Of a stretch of 45,986 nt of DNA, positions 15,356 to 23,717 are shown piece after piece. The stretch covers positions 1 to 45,986 of the forward strand of contig CAYWRY010000018.1 of assembly GCA_964460485.1 (NCBI GenBank), read 5' to 3'. The position numbers were made by a program, and so were the translations under genes. The notes beneath the pieces were generated by a model. That model did not search any database. It saw only the letters and a list, made by a program, of their open reading frames with translations, and had not been told where the DNA came from. The number at the start of each line of letters is the position of its first letter. The first letter of the stretch is position 1. This DNA comes from VGRF01 sp964460485 (GTDB taxonomy: Bacteria; Myxococcota_A; UBA9160; UBA6930).

Positions 15356-16209
15356 GCTGCGGTGGGACGCTCGAGCCGCCGCAGCGCGGCGTCCGCCCCG
15401 AGCAACAGCCCCACCGCCACCACGTAGATCAATAGGCCGAGGGCGGTGTGAACCCAGCCGCTGGTCGCGCGCTCGAGGCCGATCTCGAGACAGAGGAGCA
15501 CGGTCACCACCACGCGCGCGAGGTTTCCGACGAGCGCGGCAGGCAGCACGAGCGCGACGAGCGCGCAGCGCGTCGGCCAGCGCGAGAGACTCAGGAAGGC
15601 CAGCAGTACGCCGAGCGCGGTGAGCGTGTAGAGCGAGGTCGCGCCGCTGCAGGCCTCGGCGACCTCCACCTGCAGGCCGCCGGCCATCTCGATGATGTAG
15701 CCCTCGAGGTAGACGGGCACGCCGAGGGTGTACAGCGCGGAGACCGACGCGGTCGAAGCCCAGGTCTGGAGCCAGACCACGAGCGGGCGATGCCACACCT
15801 CCGGCGGCGGCACCATGAACAGCAGGAACGCCAGCGGGAACACGAGCGCGGAAACCCAGGCCCTGCCGCGCCGGAACCAAAGCAGCGCGACGACGCAGCC
15901 CACCACGCCGACGCCGGCGACGGTCATCGACGGAGCGAGCAAGCCCCCGAAGGCGATCAGCAGCGCCGCGCCGAGCGCCAGCAGCCCGCGCCGGTCGGTC
16001 GCGGCCGGCAGCGCGGCGAGCTTCGGCGCGCGTCCGGAGGCGATGAACCACGAGACGATCGGAACCAGGAAGCCGTGGGACATGTGATCCGAGTTCCACC
16101 AGGTGCGCGCGAGTTGCGCGAGCACCACGCCGAGGACGGCGATCAACGCCACCGAAAGCAGCTTGTCGCTCGCGTCGAAGCGCAGATTGGCGGTAGGCGA
16201 CTCGGACAA
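15352..16209 (-). CDS. Exosortase/archaeosortase-family transpeptidase
   Basis: A 285-residue polytopic membrane protein of about eight helices. The exosortase triad is intact: C187 in VAEACSGATSLY, R232 in GNLARVV and H254 in GWVHTALG. The family N-terminal signature DHMSHGFLVP and the FMVPPPEVWH turn are also present. Exosortases cut and anchor exported proteins with a C-terminal motif-TM-Arg signal (PEP-CTERM and relatives). No such substrate and no EpsI domain is visible in the window. It is directly upstream of queG on the same strand and divergent from a sulfotransferase. Confidence 0.9.
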   Translation of the reverse strand: MSESPTANLRFDASDKLLSVALIAVLGVVLAQLARTWWNSDHMSHGFLVPIVSWFIASGRAPKLAALPAATDRRGLLALGAALLIAFGGLLAPSMTVAGVGVVGCVVALLWFRRGRAWVSALVFPLAFLLFMVPPPEVWHRPLVVWLQTWASTASVSALYTLGVPVYLEGYIIEMAGGLQVEVAEACSGATSLYTLTALGVLLAFLSLSRWPTRCALVALVLPAALVGNLARVVVTVLLCLEIGLERATSGWVHTALGLLIYVVAVGLLLGADAALRRLERPTAA

Positions 16210-16245
16210 TGGGACCCCGCTGCGGTTTCGCCATTATCGGCCGCG

Positions 16246-16270
16246 GCTTTGCGAAGCACAGCGGCAAAGC
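16246..16270. repeat. Inverted repeat in the exosortase-sulfotransferase divergent region
   Basis: GCTTTGC (16246-16252) and GCAAAGC (16264-16270) are exact reverse complements separated by 11 bases, in the 113-base gap between two divergent genes. The 18-base centre-to-centre spacing is close to two helical turns, so it could be an operator for a dimeric regulator acting on both genes. No clear -35/-10 pair was identified in this gap. Confidence 0.35.
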
Positions 16271-16322
16271 GGCATCACGGAATTGCAGCTTCGGGCACTC
16301 ACGCGCGGAGCCCCGATCGCCG

Positions 16323-17348
16323 ATGGATCTCGCCATGCAGGAGCGCCTCGTCTTCCTGATCGGCGCGCCGCGCTCCGGGACGACGCTCACCGCGCGGATG
16401 CTCGGCGCGCACCCGGACGTGCTCGCGCCGCCCGAGCCGCACCTGATGCCCCCGCTCGCGCACCTCGGCTTCCACGAGCGAGTCGAGCAGGCGCCCTACG
16501 ACCCGGTGATCACGCAGATCGGCCTGCGCGAGTTCGTCGCGGGCTTGCCCGGCGGCGAGGCCGACTGGCTGGAAGGCCTGCGGCGCTTCACCGACCACCT
16601 CTACGGGCGCGCGCTCGAGCCCAGCGGGCGACGGATTTACCTCGACAAGACGCCGGCTTACGCGCTCGTCCTCGAGTTCCTCGCGAAGCTGTATCCGCGC
16701 GCCCGATACGTGGTGTTGACCCGCCACCCGATGGCGATCTGGTCGTCCTACGTCGACTCGTTCTTCGCCGGCGACGGGCTGGCCGCCCACGCCCGAAATC
16801 CAGTGCTCGAGCGCTACGTCCCGGCGATCGCTCGCTTCTTGCGCACCCGCCCCGTTCCCCTCCTGCACGTCCGCTACGAGGAGCTGGTGCGCGACCCGGA
16901 GAAGCACCTGCGCGAGATCTGCGAGTTCCTGGGGATCGCCTTCGATCCGCGGATGGTCGAGTACGGCGACGCCGAGGGGCCCACGCGGCCCGTCGCGGCC
17001 GGCCTCGGCGACCCCGTCACCGTCGACCGCGAGAAGCGGCCGACCACCCAGTCGATCGGCAAGTGGGCGGCGGCGCTCGCCGCCGATCCCGCGCGCCTCG
17101 GGCAGTGCCGAGAGATCGCCGCGCGCCTCGCCGACGAAGACCTCGCCGCCTGGGGCGTCTCCGGTGCCGAGCTCCGCAGGTCTCTCGCAGCGATCGCACC
17201 GGCATCCGCGGGCCCGGGCCGCGCGCGCCTCACGCGCTACGCGCTCGAGCGGCGCGTGCTCGTCGCGCTGCGCCGCAACATCCACACCAACGCGCTCGGC
17301 CGCCTGGTCCGCCGCGTGCGCACGCTCTGCGACGTGCTGTTGCGCTGA
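16323..17348 (+). CDS. PAPS-dependent sulfotransferase-like protein
   Basis: A 341-residue protein of the sulfotransferase family. The 5'-phosphosulfate loop FLIGAPRSGTTLTARM is at residues 11-26. The 3'-phosphate motif is YVVLTRHPMAIWSSY, with the conserved Arg and Ser. The region HVRYEELVRDPEKHL is typical of this fold. These enzymes transfer sulfate to carbohydrates or small molecules; the acceptor cannot be read here. A longer reading upstream (from 16209) would cover the whole divergent gap and looks non-coding. It ends 4 bases from the convergent cvpA. Confidence 0.87.
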   Translation: MDLAMQERLVFLIGAPRSGTTLTARMLGAHPDVLAPPEPHLMPPLAHLGFHERVEQAPYDPVITQIGLREFVAGLPGGEADWLEGLRRFTDHLYGRALEPSGRRIYLDKTPAYALVLEFLAKLYPRARYVVLTRHPMAIWSSYVDSFFAGDGLAAHARNPVLERYVPAIARFLRTRPVPLLHVRYEELVRDPEKHLREICEFLGIAFDPRMVEYGDAEGPTRPVAAGLGDPVTVDREKRPTTQSIGKWAAALAADPARLGQCREIAARLADEDLAAWGVSGAELRRSLAAIAPASAGPGRARLTRYALERRVLVALRRNIHTNALGRLVRRVRTLCDVLLR

Positions 17349-17352
17349 TCCC

Positions 17353-18279
17353 CTAACGCGTGGCGTTCGCGACGAGCTGCTGCACGCGCGGGTCGCCCAG
17401 CACGGCGAACGGGTCGCCTGCCTGGATGCGCGCACGCAGGGCCTCGTCGGCGAGCAGCTCCTGGAACGCCGGGTCGGCCTTGATGCGCTGGATGCGCGGG
17501 CCGGCCTCGGCCATCACCGCCGCCACTTCGGCGTGGAACTTCTCGGCGTCGAGCGCGCTGGTCTCGTCGACCAGACCGAGCGCCGCGAGCTTCTCGCGCA
17601 GCGCAGCATCGCGCGCCAGCTCCGCGAACGTGGGCCGCGCCAGCGCGCCCTCCACGTCGCCGCGCTCGAGGTCGTTCCAAAATCCGGCGTCGGCCTGGAG
17701 CGCGCGCAGGCGCGGATCGGTGGCGACCGCGCTCAGCGCCGCGACGCTCTCGCCCGGCTGTGCCACGAACCTCGCCGTCACGCGCGCGGCGCCGTCCGCG
17801 TTGTCGGCGATGCGCTCCGCCGCCGCCCCGGCCACCGCCCGCCCGACCGCCGCCGAGCGCGCGCCCGAGAGGTCCGGCAGCCCGGCGCCCGCGTCGAGGG
17901 CGCGCATACTCTCGATGAAGCCGGCGAGCCACAGCACCGGCAGGAGCAAGAGGCCCCCGCGCGCGATGCCGAAGGCGGCCCCTGCGACGCGCGACCCGTC
18001 CGAGAGCTCGTCGGCCGCCCTCCGCAACTTGCGCGCCGCCACCTCGACCGCCGCCTGCGCGGCGAGGAAGCCCAGCATCCCGGCGCCCGCGAGGCCGATC
18101 CAAGGCGCGATGTCGAGGGCGCCGGCCAGCGCGCCGCCCGCGAACCGGGTGGCAAGAAAGGCGCCGCCATAGGCCAGCGCGAGGCCTAGGAAGCGAACCC
18201 CGGACTCCGGGCCGCCGCGGTGGGCGCCCAACCACGCGAACGCGAAGAGCGCCAGGAGGGCGACGACGTCGAGGGCCAT
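17353..18279 (-). CDS. CvpA-family membrane protein with a repeated DP-motif C-terminal extension
   Basis: A 308-residue protein. The first 125 residues hold about four membrane segments with the CvpA pattern (LLALFAFAWLGAHRG, GSRVAGAAFGIARGGLLLL). This family is linked to envelope integrity and, in E. coli, to colicin V production and purF. The C-terminal half is helical and soluble, about twice the length of E. coli CvpA. It contains two 29-residue segments (residues 188-216 and 269-297) sharing D1-P2-L7-A9-D10-G20-D21-L26-P29, which resembles the STI1/DP chaperone-binding motif. It is convergent with the sulfotransferase. Confidence 0.8.
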   Translation of the reverse strand: MALDVVALLALFAFAWLGAHRGGPESGVRFLGLALAYGGAFLATRFAGGALAGALDIAPWIGLAGAGMLGFLAAQAAVEVAARKLRRAADELSDGSRVAGAAFGIARGGLLLLPVLWLAGFIESMRALDAGAGLPDLSGARSAAVGRAVAGAAAERIADNADGAARVTARFVAQPGESVAALSAVATDPRLRALQADAGFWNDLERGDVEGALARPTFAELARDAALREKLAALGLVDETSALDAEKFHAEVAAVMAEAGPRIQRIKADPAFQELLADEALRARIQAGDPFAVLGDPRVQQLVANATR

Positions 18280-18413
18280 GGGGAGCGGAATCGACCTGCC
18301 CTCGCCGCGGCTTGAAGCTGTTGGTGCAGTGTCGGAGCTGCAGCGGTGCAGGGAACCTGCTGCGCTTCAGGTCGCGCTTTCGCTGCGCGGACCCTCCAGA
18401 AGCGACGCGGGCG

Positions 18414-18430
18414 CTGGCATGGCGGTTGCT
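18414..18430 (+). promoter_or_regulatory. Candidate sigma-54 (-24/-12) promoter
   Basis: CTGGCATGGCGGTTGCT matches the sigma-54 consensus TGGCAC-N5-TTGCW with one mismatch: TGGCA, G, then TTGCT. The diagnostic GG and GC dinucleotides are separated by exactly 10 bases. Transcription would start near 18440, giving a leader of about 23 bases to the ATG at 18463. This argues against two possible earlier starts of the kinase (GTG 18346, ATG 18445). The downstream operon encodes an NtrC-type sigma-54 activator, so autoregulation is plausible. Confidence 0.6.
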
Positions 18431-18462
18431 CTTCGCAGCCGGACATGCTGCGATCGGGCGAA

Positions 18463-19538
18463 ATGGACGAGCATCCGGGCGACCGGCGGGAGTTGCGCCG
18501 CGCGATGCGCGAGGCGCGCCGCGAGGCGCGGCGCTCGCTTCGCCGCGGCTACCCCATGCCGCGCCCGCCGCTCACACCCGAGCAGCGCGCCCTGCGCGAC
18601 GCGAAGCGCGCCGCCGACGCGCGCATCGGCTTCTTGATCCACGCCACGGTCTACTTCCTCGTCGTGTTCGGGATCCTGATCTCGGGCGGCTTCATGGGTG
18701 CCTTCACGACCGCGGTGTTCTGGGGCATCGGCATCGCCTGCCACTTCATCGGCGCGATCCTCGGCCCGGAGCTGCGCAAGCGCTGGATCGAGCAGGAGGT
18801 CGGGCCGCGCGTCGCCTCGGAGACGCAGCAGCAGCGCCGCGACCTCGAGGGCGAGCAGGCGCGGCGCGTCCAGCGGCTGTCGGCGTCGCTCGCCCACGAG
18901 ATCCGCAACCCGATCACCGCCGCGAAGAGCCTCGTGCAGCAGATGGGCGAGGATCCCTCCGCCGCGGAGAACGTGAGCTACGCGCAGGTAGCGCTGCAGG
19001 AGCTCGAGCGCGTGGAGCGCTCGATCGCGCATCTGCTCAAGTTCGCGCGCGAGGAGGAGCTGAATCTCTCGAGCACGCGCCTCGACGAGATCGCGACGTC
19101 GGCCCTCGCCACGTTGCGCGACCGCATGCGCGACCTCGGCGTGCGCCTCGAGACCGACTACGTCGGCGCTGGCGTCCTGGTCGGCGACGCCGAGCAGCTC
19201 CGCCGCGTCGTCATCAATCTGGCCTCGAACGCACTCGATGCGATGCGCGACGCGAAGACGCCGGCGCCCCACCTGCACGTTGCCGTCGGCGAAAACCTCG
19301 CGGGCACCGAGGCCTGGCTGCGCGTGCGAGACAACGGCCCGGGCATCCCCATGGAGCACCGGTCGCGCCTCTTCGACCCCTTCTTCACGGCCAAGGAGGG
19401 AGGCACCGGTCTCGGCCTCGCTCTCGCGAAGAAGATCGTCGACGCCCACGGCGGCAAGATCGAGGTCGGCGGGGAGCCGGGCCGCGGCGCCGAGTTCGTC
19501 GTCACGCTGGCGAAGCGCCCCGCGCCGGGGGGCGCGCT

Positions 19539-19542
<4 letters not shown>
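18463..19542 (+). CDS. 2TM-domain sensor histidine kinase
   Basis: A 359-residue membrane kinase. A basic N-terminus (residues 1-50) is followed by two membrane helices at about 55-73 and 80-100, matching the small 2TM domain found in some kinases and LytTR proteins. The phospho-acceptor is H145 in SASLAHEIRNPITAAKSL. The ATPase shows INLASNALDAM (N box), RDNGPGIPM (G1), LFDPFFTAKEGGTGLGLALA (F/G2). There is almost no periplasmic loop, so it probably senses a membrane or cytoplasmic cue. Its stop overlaps the response regulator start (GTGA), marking them as a pair. Confidence 0.9.
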
Positions 19543-20951
<1,409 letters not shown>

Positions 20952-21125
20952 AGTCCGCGCCGTCCGCGCGCGCCCTGCCCTCGATCGCGACGCACGGCGC
21001 CTCGCCGCCGCCGGCCCCTCGCCATCTGCCCTTCTGCGCCCGCGCCCACCGATCCGCGCCCCACGGAGACCGCGCCCCCGCGCTCGCTCCGACCTGACGG
21101 CCCGTTCTCGTGAACCCGATCCGAC

Positions 21126-21144
21126 GCGCGCCGCGTAGGCGCGC
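21126..21144. repeat. Stem-loop between the response regulator and the PspA-like gene
   Basis: GCGCGCC and GGCGCGC form a perfect 7-bp stem with a GCGTA loop, 42 bases before the pspA-like ATG. It is the main recognisable structure in the 235-base gap 20952-21186. No sigma-54 site and no convincing -35/-10 pair were found in that gap, so pspA may be read from the upstream promoter. There is no T-run, so termination is not indicated. Confidence 0.4.
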
Positions 21145-21186
21145 ACAGGGCAACCGCGGTGCCGCGCGCGCCGCACGGAGGAACAC

Positions 21187-21939
21187 ATGGACTCGCAGGA
21201 ACGACCCGGCTTCTTCGCTCGCCTCGGCTCCCTGCTGCGCGGCCTCGGCTTCGGCTGGGTGCGCGACCGCGAGGAGCGCAATCCGCGCGCCGTCTACGAG
21301 CAGGCGATCCAGCAGCGCCTCGGGCAGTACCGCGCGCTGAAGGACGCCGTCGCCGGCATCCTCTACACGCGCAACAAGCTCGAGGCCGAGCTCGCCGAGC
21401 GGCGCCACGAGCTGTCGCGCACGATCGACGACATCCGCCGCGCGCTGTCGCGCAGCGACGACTCCGCCGGCCTCGCGCTGGTGCAGCACAAGCAGAACGT
21501 GCAAGCCGACGTCGAGCGCGTGGAGCGCGAGGTCGAGACGCTGCGCGGCGAGGCGGAGGAGGCGAAGCGCAACCTGATGCGCTTCCGCGAGGAGATCAAG
21601 GCGCTCGAGCACGAGAAGGGCCGCATGCTCGCTTCGCTCGCCAGCGCGCGCGCGCGGCGGCGCATGCACGAGGCCCTCGACGGCCTCTCGGTGGAAGCCG
21701 ACGTGCAGGCGCTGGAGAACGTGCGCATGCACGTGCAGCGATCCGTGGCGGCTGCGTCGCTCGAGCGCGAGCTCGGCGCAGGAGACGAGACGACCCAGCG
21801 CATCCGCGCGCTGCGGCGCGAGGCGATCGAAGAGGGCGCGCGCCGCGAGTTCGAGGAGCTGAAGCGCCTGCACGGTGCGCACAACGTGGCGGCGATGAGC
21901 GGGCGCGAGATCGTCGTCGCCGCGGGAGGACACGCGTGA
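21187..21939 (+). CDS. PspA/IM30-like coiled-coil protein
   Basis: A 250-residue, almost entirely helical, charged protein. An N-terminal amphipathic segment (FFARLGSLLRGLGFG) could bind membranes. The hairpin coiled coil carries the PspA pattern HKQNVQADVERVEREVETL and SARARRRMHEALDGLSVEAD. PspA proteins coat and stabilise damaged inner membranes, and in enterobacteria also restrain their sigma-54 activator. The N-terminus is not the canonical PspA one, so this is a divergent member. AGGAACAC precedes the ATG at good distance. The next gene overlaps its stop. Confidence 0.8.
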   Translation: MDSQERPGFFARLGSLLRGLGFGWVRDREERNPRAVYEQAIQQRLGQYRALKDAVAGILYTRNKLEAELAERRHELSRTIDDIRRALSRSDDSAGLALVQHKQNVQADVERVEREVETLRGEAEEAKRNLMRFREEIKALEHEKGRMLASLASARARRRMHEALDGLSVEADVQALENVRMHVQRSVAAASLERELGAGDETTQRIRALRREAIEEGARREFEELKRLHGAHNVAAMSGREIVVAAGGHA

Positions 21940-22418
21940 GCGCGCCGCGGGAATGGACCGATGCCCTCGCGCGAGTGCGGCCGCGCAGCGAAGCGCAGCC
22001 GCGCGACGACGAGCGCGAGTTCGCTGCGGCGCTGCGCGCAATCGAACGCGCGAGGAAGCTCGCGCCCCACCTGCAGCTGCTCGGGCGCGTGCACACGCTG
22101 CTCGGCGCTGCTGCGCTGGCCGCGGCGCTCGGCGCGAGCGTCGTGCTGAGCGGCGCGCTGATGTTCGCGCCCGAGCGTCCCGCGTGGGCGTTCGCCGTGG
22201 GCGGCGCCGGCGTCGCCGCTCTCGCCCTGCTCGGCGCGCCTTGGCTCGCCCTCGGCTTCGGGCTGCGCCGGCGGCGCGCCTGGGCGCGCACGCTCGGTTG
22301 CCTGTGCGGCGCCCTGCTGCTCCCGTTCGCGCCGGTCGGAACCGCGCTGGGCGCGTGGACGCTCGGGGTGCTGCTCGCGTGGGAGCCGCGGCTCGCGCAG
22401 GCAGCAGGTGCCGACTGA
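21936..22418 (+). CDS. Small membrane protein coupled to the PspA-like gene
   Basis: A 160-residue protein with a charged N-terminal region of about 50 residues (REFAAALRAIERARKL) followed by about four hydrophobic helices (ALAAALGASVVLSGALMF, FAVGGAGVAALALLGAPWLA and two more). I do not recognise a named family. The GTG start sits in a GTGA overlap with the PspA-like stop and has GGGAGGA seven bases upstream, so coupling is likely. Its place resembles that of the membrane partners PspB/PspC, but there is no sequence match to them. Confidence 0.7.
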   Translation: MSAPREWTDALARVRPRSEAQPRDDEREFAAALRAIERARKLAPHLQLLGRVHTLLGAAALAAALGASVVLSGALMFAPERPAWAFAVGGAGVAALALLGAPWLALGFGLRRRRAWARTLGCLCGALLLPFAPVGTALGAWTLGVLLAWEPRLAQAAGAD

Positions 22419-22433
22419 CGGCGGCGCCTGCCT

Positions 22434-22823
22434 TCAGAGATCTTCCAGGCGCTCCACCGCGCTGGCTCGGATCACCCAGAGCTCCTGCTTCAGGTAGCCG
22501 TGCTCCCACTCGCCGCTGACGCGCACGCGCACGCCGACCGGACTTTCGCCGGGCGTCGCTTCGAGTTCTCGACGCAGGTACTCGGCCACGGCGACGAGCA
22601 CCTCGCCCGTCTCGTCCTCGACGACCGCGATCCGCAGCGAGCCCGGTCCCGAGCGCACCTCGCGGATCTCACCCTCGATGGTCAGGTAGTCCCCCTCCTC
22701 TGCCTTCTCGATCACCTCGGCGATGGTGACCACGGCGCGGGCAGACTCGCTTTTCCACGCGTGCGCGGGAATCACCGCCGCGAGCAGGAGCAGGGCTGCG
22801 AGGACGAGAACGATGCGTCGCAT
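22434..22823 (-). CDS. Exported OB-fold-like protein
   Basis: A 129-residue protein with a signal peptide (core IVLVLAALLLLAAVIPAHA). The mature part is beta-rich and reads like a single OB fold: TIEGEIREVRSG, RIAVVEDETGEVLVAVAEYL, VRVRVSGEWEH, then a final strand and helix. Such lone periplasmic OB-fold proteins (BOF-type) are found in many proteobacteria with little known function. The ATG at 22821-22823 is preferred over a TTG 12 bases upstream because AAGGA is correctly placed. It is convergent with the membrane protein gene, 15 bases away. Confidence 0.7.
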   Translation of the reverse strand: MRRIVLVLAALLLLAAVIPAHAWKSESARAVVTIAEVIEKAEEGDYLTIEGEIREVRSGPGSLRIAVVEDETGEVLVAVAEYLRRELEATPGESPVGVRVRVSGEWEHGYLKQELWVIRASAVERLEDL

Positions 22824-22924
22824 GAGTCCTTCCAACCGCTCTCCCGATCGGTCGGCCGGGCTCCGCCCTGAGCGCGCCGTAGCGACAACCGGCGTATCCT
22901 GCGCGCCCCAAGCGAGGAGCCGCG

Positions 22925-23713
22925 ATGTCCCAGCCCGTCCTGTTGGTCGAGCGCGCCGAAGGCGTCGCCACGCTCACGATGAATCGGCCCGACGCGCGCA
23001 ACGCGCTGAACGCCGCGCTGCGCCGCACTCTGCGCGACGCGTTCCGCGAGCTGGAGAAGGACGCGAGCGTCCGCGCCGTGATCCTGACGGGCGCCGGCAA
23101 GGCGTTCTGCGCGGGGCTCGATCTCAAGGAGATGGGCGAGCGCGGGCCTGGCGCGGGCGGTGAGGGAGAAGCCGGCGGACTCTCGCACGGGCTCGTGGAG
23201 ACGATCGAGGCGTACCCGCACCCCGTGATCGGCGCGATCAACGGAGTCGCGGTGACCGGTGGCTTCGAGCTCGCCCTCGCCTGCGACGTCTTGATCGGCT
23301 GCCCCGAGACGCGCTTCGCGGACACCCACGCCCGTGTCGGCATCCTGCCCGGCTGGGGTCTCTCGCAGAAGCTCTCGCGCGTGCTCGGGCCCTCGCGCGC
23401 GAAGCTGGTGTCGTTCACGGGCAACTACGTCAGCGCCGACGAGGCCGAGCGCTGGGGGCTGCTCGCGCGCGTCGTTCCCCGCGACCAGCTGCTGCCCACC
23501 TGCCGCCAGCTCGCGAGCGACATGCTCTCCTGCGTGCCCGGGGCGGTGGAGGGCTACAAGCGCATGATCGACCAGGGCTACGCGATCAACTACGGCGACG
23601 CGCGCGCGCTCGAGGTGAAGCTCTCGAACGAGCACGTGCGCTCGGTCTCGGCCAAGGACATCGCCGAGCGGCGCGCCGGCGTCCTCGCGCGAGGGCGCGC
23701 GCAGGCCAGCTAG
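22925..23713 (+). CDS. Enoyl-CoA hydratase/isomerase (crotonase) family protein
   Basis: A 262-residue crotonase-fold protein of standard length. The oxyanion-hole segments AFCAGLDLKEM and INGVAVTGGFELALACD are intact, and the first catalytic glutamate is kept (GGFELAL). The second hydratase glutamate (Glu164 in rat mitochondrial hydratase) aligns with a histidine in FADTHARVGILPGWG. It may therefore be an isomerase, hydrolase or other crotonase and not a standard beta-oxidation hydratase. The ATG has GAGGAG eight bases upstream. It stands alone, divergent from the OB-fold gene. Confidence 0.88.
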   Translation: MSQPVLLVERAEGVATLTMNRPDARNALNAALRRTLRDAFRELEKDASVRAVILTGAGKAFCAGLDLKEMGERGPGAGGEGEAGGLSHGLVETIEAYPHPVIGAINGVAVTGGFELALACDVLIGCPETRFADTHARVGILPGWGLSQKLSRVLGPSRAKLVSFTGNYVSADEAERWGLLARVVPRDQLLPTCRQLASDMLSCVPGAVEGYKRMIDQGYAINYGDARALEVKLSNEHVRSVSAKDIAERRAGVLARGRAQAS

Positions 23714-23717
23714 CCGC

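Noticed and set aside
18346..18462. Extended N-terminus of the histidine kinase from GTG 18346 or ATG 18445.
   Set aside because: The extra residues are Cys/Arg/Trp-rich and look non-coding, and they overlap the candidate sigma-54 promoter. A start at 18463 leaves a normal leader.
20952..21186. Sigma-54 promoter or riboswitch in front of the PspA-like gene.
   Set aside because: No GG-N10-GC element with a TTGC core and no known riboswitch fold was recognised. Only one short stem-loop is seen.
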